From Prevotellamassilia sp. (GTDB lineage: Bacteria > Bacteroidota > Bacteroidia > Bacteroidales > Bacteroidaceae), in the NCBI GenBank assembly GCA_018383375.1, contig JAHAWW010000326.1, positions 1 to 7,642 of the forward strand: a stretch of DNA of 7,642 nt, in the 5' to 3' direction. The notes beneath the pieces are model-generated. The model made no database searches. It was not told where the DNA came from and saw only the letters and a program-made list of their open reading frames with translations. Position numbers and translations under genes: made by a program. The number at the start of each line of letters is the position of its first letter. Positions within the stretch are counted from its first letter, which is position 1. Shown here piece after piece: positions 1 to 6,095 of the stretch.

Positions 1-98
1 ACGACGTGCCGGCCGTGGGCTACTCTACGGATTACCCGCTCTCTATGTTCTTGCGCATCATCGTAGCCCAACTGGTATTGCTGGCATTCCTCTCGTAA
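1..98 (+). CDS. C-terminal end of a YidE/YbjL/AspT-like membrane transporter (partial)
   Basis: Only about the last 31 codons are in the window, read in the frame that begins at base 3 and ends with TAA at 96-98. The visible peptide runs from DVPAVGYSTDYPLSMF to a hydrophobic end, IIVAQLVLLAFLS, so it closes with a membrane segment. The pattern tyrosine, then YPL-MFLRI, then Q-L close to the end resembles, from memory, the C-terminus of E. coli YidE and its Bacteroides relatives, which are predicted transporters of the aspartate:alanine exchanger (AspT) superfamily. The substrate is unknown in most members. A strong hairpin 23 nt after the stop suggests that transcription ends here and that the next gene is separate. 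The family call rests on a short tail; it could be another polytopic membrane protein. Confidence 0.6.
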   Translation, partial: DVPAVGYSTDYPLSMFLRIIVAQLVLLAFLS

Positions 99-120
99 CT
101 TCATCTTTTTGACGTCATAC

Positions 121-165
121 AATAATAGGGCCGTGATGCACTACCGCGCACGGCCCTGTTGTTTT
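121..165 (+). terminator. Rho-independent terminator after the transporter gene
   Basis: A perfect 9-bp stem, AGGGCCGTG (127-135) with CACGGCCCT (149-157), encloses a 13-nt loop. It extends outward by six A-U or G-U pairs (121-126 with 158-163), giving a 15-bp stem, and ends in a short T run (162-165). It lies 23 nt after the stop of the upstream gene. The T run is short, and the A-rich left arm could also help termination. The hairpin ends 25 nt before the flippase ATG, so flippase mRNA must either start within or just after it, or come from read-through. Confidence 0.75.
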
Positions 166-190
166 GATACAGACCATCACAACCCACTTT

Positions 191-1645
191 ATGGCAGAGA
201 AGACTTTGAAAGGCGAAACGGCCAAAGGACTGCTCTGGGGCAGCATCAACAACGGCGGCCAGCAACTGCTCAACCTGATATTCGGCATTTTCCTGGCCCG
301 GTTGCTCACGGCCGAAGACTACGGCATGGTGGGAATGCTCACCATCTTTGCTCTCATAGCCTCGGCCCTGCAAGAGAGTGGCTTCATCTCGGCACTCAAC
401 CGCAAAAAAGACATCACACACGCCGACTATAACGCCGTATTTTGGTTTAATGTCATCTGCGCCGTGTCGCTGTATGTCATTCTCTTCTTTTGCGCGCCAT
501 TGATTGCCGCCTGGTTTCAGCAACCCGCACTCATCCCGCTCGCACGCCTGTCTTTCTTGAGCATCATCTTAGCCGCCCTCGGCACAGCCCCGAGAGCCTA
601 TCTCTTCCGCAACCTTTTGGTCAAAAAGACAGCAGGCATGACCCTCACGGCCCTATTGCTCTCGGGCTTCACCGGCATCACGCTGGCAGCCCTCGGCATG
701 GCCTATTGGGGACTTGCCATCCAAAATCTCGTGTATTGCGGCGTGATGACGATTTTCAGCTGGACTCTTTCGGGCTGGCGGCCTACGCTTCACATCGACC
801 TTAGACCACTACGCGGCATGATAGGCTTCAGCTCGCGCTTGCTTATCACCAACATCTTCACGGGTATCAACAACAACATCTTCTCTATCTTCTTCGGCCG
901 TTTCTACGGCGAAAGGCAAGTGGGCCTTTATAATCAAGCCAATAAATGGACATTTCAGGGTTACACCTTCCTTAACGGCACGCTGTGGAACGTGACGCAG
1001 CCCGTCTTTGCCCGAATCGACGACATCGAGCGGCAACGGCGTGCCTTCCGCAAGATGTTCCGTTTCACGGCCTTTGCTTCTTGCCCCCTCCTCTTTGGTC
1101 TGGCGCTCGTTGCCCCCGAGTTCATCACCTTGCTCATTACCGACAAATGGATTGAAAGTGCGCATCTGATGCAAATATTAAGCATTGGCGGCGCGTTTAT
1201 CCCCGTGGCGTCTTTCTACAGCAACTACCTCATCAGCCAAGGGCGCAGCAACGTGTTTATGTGGTGCACCATCGGCCTTTGTGTCTTGCAGACGCTCTCT
1301 GCCATCTTGCTCTACCCGTTTGGCGTGACGGTGATGGTGGTGGTCTATGTGGTTTTGGGCATCTTGTGGCTGCCTGTTTGGCACTATTTTATTTGGAAAA
1401 CCAACGGTGTGACCCTATGGCAGGCTTTGGCAGACCTATTGCCGTTTGTGGTGTGTGCGGCCCTTGCCATGCTGGGTGCTTGGGCGGTGTCGCAAGGCCT
1501 AACCTCCAATTTCTGGCGCCTTGTGGTCAAAGTTGCCACTGCCTTTGTGCTGTATGTGGGAATGATGAAAGCGCTCCGAGTCGTCATTTTTGAGGAAAGC
1601 ATCGCTTTTTTGCTTTCCAAATTCAAGCGCAAAAAACAATCGTAA
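191..1645 (+). CDS. WzxC-like polysaccharide/lipopolysaccharide flippase (MOP superfamily)
   Basis: The 484-residue protein is an inner-membrane flippase of the polysaccharide synthesis (Wzx/TuaB-like) group, which moves undecaprenyl-linked glycans to the periplasmic face. Family features are visible: an N-terminus MAEKTLKGETAKGLLWGSI; the signature ARLLTAEDYG (residues 36-45) followed by a second membrane helix; VGLYNQANKW (244-253); PVFARIDD (271-278); and a long hydrophobic stretch that ends at ITDKW (316-320). About 12-14 hydrophobic segments span the chain, and the tail is basic (KFKRKKQS). Length is normal. I chose ATG at 191 because the in-frame TTG at 164 lies in the T run of the preceding terminator and would add nine residues ahead of the conserved MAEK start. 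No Shine-Dalgarno sequence precedes it. No glycosyltransferase or polymerase is nearby in the window, so the glycan it carries cannot be inferred. It converges on recQ with 27 nt between stops. Confidence 0.88.
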   Translation: MAEKTLKGETAKGLLWGSINNGGQQLLNLIFGIFLARLLTAEDYGMVGMLTIFALIASALQESGFISALNRKKDITHADYNAVFWFNVICAVSLYVILFFCAPLIAAWFQQPALIPLARLSFLSIILAALGTAPRAYLFRNLLVKKTAGMTLTALLLSGFTGITLAALGMAYWGLAIQNLVYCGVMTIFSWTLSGWRPTLHIDLRPLRGMIGFSSRLLITNIFTGINNNIFSIFFGRFYGERQVGLYNQANKWTFQGYTFLNGTLWNVTQPVFARIDDIERQRRAFRKMFRFTAFASCPLLFGLALVAPEFITLLITDKWIESAHLMQILSIGGAFIPVASFYSNYLISQGRSNVFMWCTIGLCVLQTLSAILLYPFGVTVMVVVYVVLGILWLPVWHYFIWKTNGVTLWQALADLLPFVVCAALAMLGAWAVSQGLTSNFWRLVVKVATAFVLYVGMMKALRVVIFEESIAFLLSKFKRKKQS

Positions 1646-1672
1646 ACCGGCCGGCCACCACAGCCGTGCCAT

Positions 1673-3565
1673 TCAGTTGAGATAAAACCTACCGTCGACC
1701 ATCACCACCGCCTCGTCGTCAATCAACTGTGCCAGAGCGCGGTCGCGGAGCGTGGTGCTGTAGCCTTCAAAATTAAGTTGATCGGGAGCAAGCCCTTTGG
1801 CCGCAGCTATTTGTTGCCTCAGACTCTCGGTCAAGACCTTGATGTCGGTGTCTGTCCGCCTTTTGCTCAAACACACGTCGCAGCGTCCACAGTCTGACGT
1901 GTCTTTCTCTCCAAAATAATTGAGCATGAAGCTACTCCGGCAAGCTTCTTTCTGCTGCGCATAACGCAACATCTCGCGACAACGCTGCTCATAATTGTCG
2001 CGTCGTTCCTCATAGACCTCACGACTCAGCACCACGCGGTCGACACGCCGCTGCAAGTAGGTGATGTGTGGTATCTTCTTGCGCGGGACATAATGAATGA
2101 CGCGCTGGCGATTGAGATTGACCAAAATCTCATAGACCTCGTGAGGCTTGAGTTCGGTCTGCTGGGCAATCATTCGCTCCTCGATAAACACATAATCGGC
2201 AAAGACGCCACCATAACGCCTCAAGATGGTCGAGATAACCTTTTCGGTATTGGCAGTCTGCCTGTGCAGGCGATAAAGTTCGTCTCTAGAGAGCAGGAAC
2301 ATCAGCCGCGACAGATTGTCTTCGCTTTCTCTAAATTCAATGTAGCCTGCACGAGTCAATATCTGCAAGGCACTCATCACGGGCAGCGGGAAACGATGAA
2401 ACACCCGGCAAAACTTTTCGATATTAAACTCATAGCAGACCGACTGGCCGTCGCCCACGGCCAACTGAAAGAAATAGGCGAGGTCGTCGTAGGTGTCGGC
2501 GATATAGTCTTTTGCAGGGAAGTTTTCTTCGACGCGTCGCGACACTCGCGTGGCGTCGCTCGCGTTGTAGAGCAATATGGCATAGGCGGTCTGTCCGTCG
2601 CGGCCTGCACGTCCGGCTTCTTGAAAATAAGCCTCGATGGCGTCTGGCATGTCAAGATGTATGACCAAGCGCACGTTGGGCTTATCGATGCCCATACCGA
2701 AAGCGTTGGTGGCCACCATCACCCGGATTTCGTCGTCGTGCCAAAGGCGCTGCCGCACATCTTTGTCGAGTTCTGTGAGTCCGGCGTGAAAGTTGAGCGC
2801 CGTGAAGCCTTTTTCACGAAGCAGCTCGGCCACTTCGCGCGTTTTCTGTCTGCTTCGGGTGTAGACGATAGCCGAACCGTCTACGCGCGATAATATATGA
2901 AGGAGTTCGGCTGTCTTGTCTTTGGTTTTTCTGACCACGTAACTCAAGTTGGGCCGTGCGAAACTCATACGAAAAACCGCCGTGCGGTCGGGTCTGAACC
3001 GCAGACGGTCGCAAATGTCGTCGACCACGCGGGGCGTGGCCGTGGCGGTGAGCGCCAGCACCGGCACGTCGGGCAGATGTTCTCTCAGCCGGGCTATCTC
3101 AAGATAGGCCGGACGGAAATCATACCCCCACTGCGAGATGCAGTGTGCCTCATCGACAGTGATGAAACTCACCTTCATTCGCCTGAGTTTGCCCACAAAA
3201 AGCTCGCTTGAGAGACGCTCGGGCGAGAGATAGAGCAACTTGTAAGCCCCAAAGACACAGTTGTCCAAGCAAGCCACGATGTCGGTGCGCGACATACCGG
3301 CGTGAATGGCTGCGGCACGGATGCCACGGCGTTTGAGGTGGTCTACCTGGTCTTTCATCAAGGCCACGAGCGGTGTCACCACGATAGTCATTCCCTCAAG
3401 CGCCAGAGCCGGCACTTGAAAGGTGATGCTTTTGCCACCGCCCGTCGGCATAAGGCCCAGGGTGTCGTTGCCCGAGGCTATGCTGCGGATGATGTCTTGC
3501 TGTATGCCTCGAAAGTCATCATAGCCCCAGTATTCGTGCAGTATGTCTCGAAATCTGTCGGCCAT
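1673..3565 (-). CDS. recQ: RecQ-family ATP-dependent DNA helicase with displaced zinc site, no HRDC domain
   Basis: This 630-residue protein is a 3'-to-5' SF2 DNA helicase of the RecQ family. The core is intact: Walker A PTGGGKS (40-46), DEAH (138-141) followed by CISQWGYDFRPAY, TATATP (173-178), and motif VI QEAGRAGRDG (315-324). Four cysteines fit the RecQ zinc site: C542, C559, C562 and C565, in the context NYFGE then CGRCDVC. In E. coli RecQ the first zinc cysteine comes about 55 residues after motif VI; here it comes about 218 residues after. Only 65 residues follow the zinc site, too few for the usual winged-helix plus HRDC order. The interposed region has winged-helix-like stretches (around 395-411 and 475-508). 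ATG at 3565 is 5 nt after the recJ stop, so the two genes are almost certainly co-transcribed and possibly translationally coupled. The family is certain; which RecQ paralogue of the genome this is cannot be told. Confidence 0.95.
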   Translation of the reverse strand: MADRFRDILHEYWGYDDFRGIQQDIIRSIASGNDTLGLMPTGGGKSITFQVPALALEGMTIVVTPLVALMKDQVDHLKRRGIRAAAIHAGMSRTDIVACLDNCVFGAYKLLYLSPERLSSELFVGKLRRMKVSFITVDEAHCISQWGYDFRPAYLEIARLREHLPDVPVLALTATATPRVVDDICDRLRFRPDRTAVFRMSFARPNLSYVVRKTKDKTAELLHILSRVDGSAIVYTRSRQKTREVAELLREKGFTALNFHAGLTELDKDVRQRLWHDDEIRVMVATNAFGMGIDKPNVRLVIHLDMPDAIEAYFQEAGRAGRDGQTAYAILLYNASDATRVSRRVEENFPAKDYIADTYDDLAYFFQLAVGDGQSVCYEFNIEKFCRVFHRFPLPVMSALQILTRAGYIEFRESEDNLSRLMFLLSRDELYRLHRQTANTEKVISTILRRYGGVFADYVFIEERMIAQQTELKPHEVYEILVNLNRQRVIHYVPRKKIPHITYLQRRVDRVVLSREVYEERRDNYEQRCREMLRYAQQKEACRSSFMLNYFGEKDTSDCGRCDVCLSKRRTDTDIKVLTESLRQQIAAAKGLAPDQLNFEGYSTTLRDRALAQLIDDEAVVMVDGRFYLN

Positions 3566-3570
3566 GTTGG

Positions 3571-5289
3571 TTATTCGCAGGGGCGGATGTCTTCGATTTG
3601 GAGTTGCACCTCACCGCGCTTGTGTGTGTTCTCTTCGACGGCATAGCAGATGTCGAAGGCGCGTTTTGTTTTAATATATCTGGCCTGTGAACTCTGCCCG
3701 AAAGCAATACCGTTCATCACGTTGTTGCTTTTGTTGTCTACGAGTTCAAGTTTGATGTGCTCCTGTCCACGTCCCACGACCTTGCTGGTGCCGTAGTCGT
3801 AGACGCGTCGGGTGCAGAAGGTGGGTCGCTCGTTGCCCGGTCCGAAGGGAGCGAAGCGTTTGAGTTGCTGATAAAATTTGAAGGTTACGTCTTTGAAATC
3901 CAGATAAGCATCGATGTCGAGTGCAGGCTGGGTCTGCTCGTCTTGGATGTGCTCAGTGACATAGTTTTCAAAGCGGCGGCTAAACTCGGCTACGTTTTCA
4001 GCCTTGAGTGTGAGGCCTGCTGCATAGGTATGTCCGCCGAAGTTTTCGAGCAAGTCGGCACAGCTTTGCACGGCTTTGTAGACATCAAATCCCGACACGC
4101 TACGGGCCGAACCGGTGGCCATGCCCTCAGAGCGCGTGAGCACGACAGCGGGTCGGTAATAAAGCTCGGTGAGACGCGAAGCCACGATGCCGATGACACC
4201 TTTGTGCCACTCTTCGTTGTAGATAACAATGCTACGGCGGTCGTCGAGGTTCGTCATTTTGGCCACTCTGTTGATGGCTTCCTCGGTCATTTGTTTGTCG
4301 AGGTCTTTTCTGGCTTCATTGTAGAGGTTGATGCGTTCGGCTTTTTCGAGAGCTGCCTGATAGTCTTTCTCCACAAGGAGTTCGACGGCCTCGCGTCCGT
4401 TTTGCATACGTCCGGAGGCGTTGATGCGCGGCCCTATGCGGAAGATGATGTCGCCCATTGAGAGTTCGCGATCGCCCAGGCCGCAGACTTCGACGATGGC
4501 CTGCAGGCCGATGCCCGGGTTGCTATTGAGGCATCGCAGGCCGTGGCTGGCCAAGATGCGGTTTTCGCCCATAATAGGTACGATGTCGGATGCAATCGAG
4601 ATGGCACAGAGGTCGAGCAGTTGGGTGAGTTGATTAAATTCTATGCCATTGTTGGCTGCAAAAGCCTGCATGAATTTGAAGCCCACGCCACAGCCGGAAA
4701 GGTGGGTGTAGGGATAGACATTGTCTTTGCGTTTAGGGTTGAGAATGGCAGCTGCATCGGGCAAAACATCATCGGGGACGTGGTGGTCGCAGATGATGAA
4801 GTCAATGCCAAGGCTCTTGGCGTAGGCAATTTCGTCGACGGCCTTGATGCCGCAATCGAGCACGATGATGAGTTTCACGCCACACTCTGCAGCAAAGTCC
4901 ACTCCCTTTTTTGAGATGCCGTAGCCCTCGTCGTAGCGGTCGGGGATGTAGAAATCGATGTTGGAATAAAACTTCACCAAAAACTTGTAGACCAGTGCTA
5001 CAGCCGTACACCCGTCCACGTCGTAGTCGCCATAGACCAAAATGCGTTCGTTGCGACACAGCGCCGCATTGAGTCGGTCTACGGCCTTCTGCATGTCGTT
5101 CATCAGAAAGGGGTCGTGCAGGTCGGTGAGTTGTGGACGAAAGAAGCGCTTGGCCTCAGCCGTTGTCGTGATGCCGCGACGCCTAAGCAGCCTACCGAGA
5201 GCAGGATGCACGCCTGTCTCGCGGGCCAGCAGAGCCGCCGCCGCCGCTTCTTCGGGCTTGGGGTCTTCGTAAGTCCATTTGTAGTTCAT
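3571..5289 (-). CDS. recJ: Single-stranded-DNA-specific 5'-3' exonuclease RecJ
   Basis: RecJ degrades single-stranded DNA from the 5' end during recombination, gap processing and mismatch repair; in E. coli it works with RecQ. At 572 residues it matches the family length (E. coli about 577). The DHH phosphoesterase motifs are all visible: YGDYDVDG (86-93), VLDCG (143-147), DHH (168-170), LSGCGVGFKF (197-206), D226 and D235 in LCAISIASDIVP, and GPRINASGRM (286-295). The DHHA1 part follows with WHKGVIGIVASRL (361-373) and GGHTYAAG (418-425), then a C-terminal OB-fold-like region from about 455 to 572 that includes FAPFGPGNERPTF (479-491). Metal-binding aspartates and histidines look intact, so it should be active. 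ATG at 5289 has no Shine-Dalgarno sequence before it. It leads a two-gene operon with recQ. Its upstream region is unusually long and rich in palindromes. Confidence 0.96.
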   Translation of the reverse strand: MNYKWTYEDPKPEEAAAAALLARETGVHPALGRLLRRRGITTTAEAKRFFRPQLTDLHDPFLMNDMQKAVDRLNAALCRNERILVYGDYDVDGCTAVALVYKFLVKFYSNIDFYIPDRYDEGYGISKKGVDFAAECGVKLIIVLDCGIKAVDEIAYAKSLGIDFIICDHHVPDDVLPDAAAILNPKRKDNVYPYTHLSGCGVGFKFMQAFAANNGIEFNQLTQLLDLCAISIASDIVPIMGENRILASHGLRCLNSNPGIGLQAIVEVCGLGDRELSMGDIIFRIGPRINASGRMQNGREAVELLVEKDYQAALEKAERINLYNEARKDLDKQMTEEAINRVAKMTNLDDRRSIVIYNEEWHKGVIGIVASRLTELYYRPAVVLTRSEGMATGSARSVSGFDVYKAVQSCADLLENFGGHTYAAGLTLKAENVAEFSRRFENYVTEHIQDEQTQPALDIDAYLDFKDVTFKFYQQLKRFAPFGPGNERPTFCTRRVYDYGTSKVVGRGQEHIKLELVDNKSNNVMNGIAFGQSSQARYIKTKRAFDICYAVEENTHKRGEVQLQIEDIRPCE

Positions 5290-5352
5290 GGGGTGTATGT
5301 CGTTATTTTATTGTCTGAGTGAGGGTGTGCCACTGCCGGTTTTGACAAGTGC

Positions 5353-5380
5353 ACATAATAGAGCTTGCTAATTTAGCAAA
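5353..5380 (-). promoter_or_regulatory. Weak candidate promoter for recJ-recQ
   Basis: On the minus strand TTTG (complement of 5377-5380, at the end of a seven-T run) is followed after 16 nt by TATTATGT (complement of 5353-5360). The Bacteroidetes pattern is TTTG, about 19-23 nt, then TANNTTTG; here the spacing is short and the second box is imperfect. Position, 64-91 nt upstream of the recJ ATG, is suitable. A perfect palindrome fills the space between the boxes. This is a tentative call based on motif and place only. Confidence 0.25.
5365..5379. repeat. Perfect 15-nt palindrome, operator-like, upstream of recJ
   Basis: TTGCTAATTTAGCAA is a perfect 7-bp inverted repeat around one central base. 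It sits about 76-90 nt upstream of the recJ ATG, in the spacer of the weak promoter candidate. The size and symmetry fit a site for a dimeric DNA-binding protein. The 1-nt centre makes it a poor RNA hairpin. No regulator can be named. Confidence 0.4.
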
Positions 5381-5428
5381 AAAATGCGACATAGACGTTA
5401 CATCTTGCGGTACGGCAGAAAGAGAGCA

Positions 5429-5461
5429 CGCCCACAGACGCCGTTTTGCGCCCGCCAGACG
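5429..5461. repeat. Imperfect direct repeat, two units
   Basis: CGCCCACAGACG (5429-5440) recurs as CGCCCGCCAGACG (5449-5461), starts 20 nt apart, with a one-base length difference. The spacer holds CCGTTTTG. Function is unknown; it may be a remnant of an intergenic repeat family, which cannot be tested from a single window. Confidence 0.35.
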
Positions 5462-5496
5462 TTCAAAAAGGCGGCTCTTGTGTGACAACGGCATTG

Positions 5497-5524
5497 CAAT
5501 AATTAGTTTTTTTGAGAATTATTG
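5497..5524. repeat. AT-rich 8-bp inverted repeat
   Basis: CAATAATT (5497-5504) pairs with AATTATTG (5517-5524) across a 12-nt, T-rich loop. TTATTGG also occurs twice as a direct repeat here (5519 and 5538). It is too AT-rich to make a strong terminator. It may be part of the recJ regulatory region. Confidence 0.3.
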
Positions 5525-5687
5525 GCCAAACGGGCGGTTATTGGTTAAAAATTCAAAACAAAGCAAACAAACTCGCCTTATCGTATTGTGTTTCAACTCC
5601 TTATACGCAAAACGCAAAGGGGAATAGGGCAAAAACGAACGAAATGGCACACTAATCGTGCCGAAAACGGACTTTTGGAGTGCGCAA

Positions 5688-5713
5688 ATAAGGAGAGTTT
5701 TTCGTGTCCTTAT
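5688..5713. repeat. 7-bp inverted repeat with 12-nt loop
   Basis: ATAAGGA (5688-5694) pairs perfectly with TCCTTAT (5707-5713), with a 12-nt loop that includes five T's. There is no T tract after either arm, so it is not a classical terminator. Function unknown. Confidence 0.3.
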
Positions 5714-5729
5714 GGCAGGAAAAACTGCG

Positions 5730-5742
5730 TTACTGACAGTAA
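5730..5742. repeat. Perfect 13-nt palindrome
   Basis: TTACTGACAGTAA is a 6-bp inverted repeat around one central base, with the same odd-centre design as the palindrome at 5365-5379 but a different half-site. It lies 26 nt beyond the minus-strand terminator at 5768. It could be a protein-binding site, or chance. Confidence 0.3.
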
Positions 5743-5767
5743 ATGAGCTTTTTAGACTTCAATAAAC

Positions 5768-5791
5768 AAAAAAGCCCCCTTATGGGAGCTT
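5768..5791 (-). terminator. Rho-independent terminator on the minus strand
   Basis: Read on the minus strand, AAGCTCCC and GGGGGCTT form an 8-bp stem with one U-G pair and a tetraloop ATAA, followed directly by six T's (complement of 5768-5773). On the plus strand the same stem has an A-C mismatch and no T tract, so the minus orientation is favoured. It cannot serve the phosphatase operon, which has its own terminator about 230 nt earlier. Confidence 0.7.
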
Positions 5792-5805
5792 CTTCTGCTT
5801 TGGCT
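5768..5805 (-). ncRNA. Candidate very short RNA or attenuated leader
   Basis: A consensus-like promoter (5810-5840) points into this segment, and an intrinsic terminator (5768-5791) ends it, so the predicted transcript is only about 35-40 nt, of which roughly half is the terminator hairpin. There is no room for a gene. Either it is a tiny independent RNA, or the terminator is a control point for a long leader that continues toward recJ, whose ATG is about 480 nt further on. The transcription start is estimated from the promoter, not seen directly. Confidence 0.35.
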
Positions 5806-5809
5806 ACTC

Positions 5810-5840
5810 CAAATATACGTCTTCGGCGCCGTCTGACAAA
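5810..5840 (-). promoter_or_regulatory. Bacteroidetes-type promoter (TTTG, 19 nt, TATATTTG)
   Basis: On the minus strand TTTG (complement of 5837-5840) is followed by exactly 19 nt and then TATATTTG (complement of 5810-5817). This agrees with the primary sigma factor consensus of Bacteroidetes, TTTG with about 19-23 nt to TANNTTTG, at every fixed base. Transcription should start near 5803-5806 and run toward recJ. A terminator begins about 15 nt later. It is the best promoter match I found in the intergenic stretch. Confidence 0.55.
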
Positions 5841-5887
5841 AGACAAAATCACGGCTTTGGCGCCATCACGATGCATAGAGGGCATAG

Positions 5888-5915
5888 CCGTTTTGAAACG
5901 GAAGAAGCAAAACGG
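5888..5915. repeat. Nested inverted repeats sharing one arm
   Basis: CCGTTTTG (5888-5895) pairs with CAAAACGG (5908-5915) across a 12-nt loop. The same left arm can instead pair with the closer AAACGG (5896-5901) as CCGTTT-TG-AAACGG. The two pairings exclude each other. No T tract follows, so neither is a clear terminator. Function unknown. Confidence 0.35.
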
Positions 5916-6019
5916 TTTGGTCTATCATCAAGGGCTCACACATCAAGTGGAACCGCCTTTTGTGGCAGAGGTGTGTGGGCATGGGGCATAGACCGAGGCT
6001 TCGAGAGTGGACGGCCAAC

Positions 6020-6058
6020 AAAAAGCCGCAGCGTCCGGACAGAAACAGACACTGCGGC
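6020..6058 (-). terminator. Rho-independent terminator of the receptor-phosphatase operon
   Basis: On the minus strand a 13-bp stem, two of its pairs G-U, forms between the complements of 6046-6058 and 6025-6037, with an 8-nt loop and a following run of five T's (complement of 6020-6024). The outermost seven pairs are GCCGCAG with CTGCGGC. It starts 37 nt after the phosphatase stop codon, the expected place for an operon end. Confidence 0.85.
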
Positions 6059-6095
6059 CATTCGAAACGTATATTACACGTTTGTCAACTTATCT

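Larger units (their letters stand above)
5290..6019. other. Long non-coding stretch upstream of recJ
   Basis: No open frame here resembles a protein I recognise, and none is long enough or well placed enough to call. The stretch lies between the recJ start and the terminator of the phosphatase operon, so it should carry the recJ promoter on the minus strand. It contains a perfect 15-nt palindrome at 5365-5379, several short inverted repeats (5497-5524, 5646-5662, 5688-5713, 5730-5742, 5888-5915), a minus-strand promoter-plus-terminator unit at 5768-5840, and recurring CCGTTTT or AAAACGG motifs at 5441, 5664, 5888 and 5909. GCATAG or GGCAT occurs repeatedly at 5873, 5882, 5978 and 5985. I see no tRNA, rRNA, tmRNA or RNase P signature on either strand. 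Confidence 0.6.

Noticed and set aside
110..117. TGACGTCA palindrome upstream of the first terminator
   Set aside because: An 8-bp palindrome between a stop codon and a terminator is readily explained by chance.
164..190. Alternative TTG start for the flippase, adding nine residues
   Set aside because: It lies in the T run of the upstream terminator, and the family N-terminus matches the ATG at 191 (MAEKTLKG).
1646..1672. Possible bidirectional terminator between the flippase and recQ
   Set aside because: Only a 4-bp stem (CGGC/GCCG) and a CCGGCCGG palindrome are seen, with no adjacent T tract on the plus strand; too weak to call.
2066..2893. Plus-strand open frame (275 codons) opposite recQ
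   Set aside because: Antisense shadow of the conserved helicase, with no family features of its own.
3757..4461. Plus-strand open frame (234 codons) opposite recJ
   Set aside because: Antisense shadow of recJ; low-complexity hydrophobic and acidic composition without motifs.
5349..5627. Small plus-strand open frame of 92 codons upstream of recJ
   Set aside because: It overlaps the likely recJ control region, has irregular composition and matches no family I know.
5743..5991. Small plus-strand open frame of 82 codons in the intergenic stretch
   Set aside because: It starts right after a palindrome, runs through the minus-strand terminator and promoter, and shows no recognisable domain.
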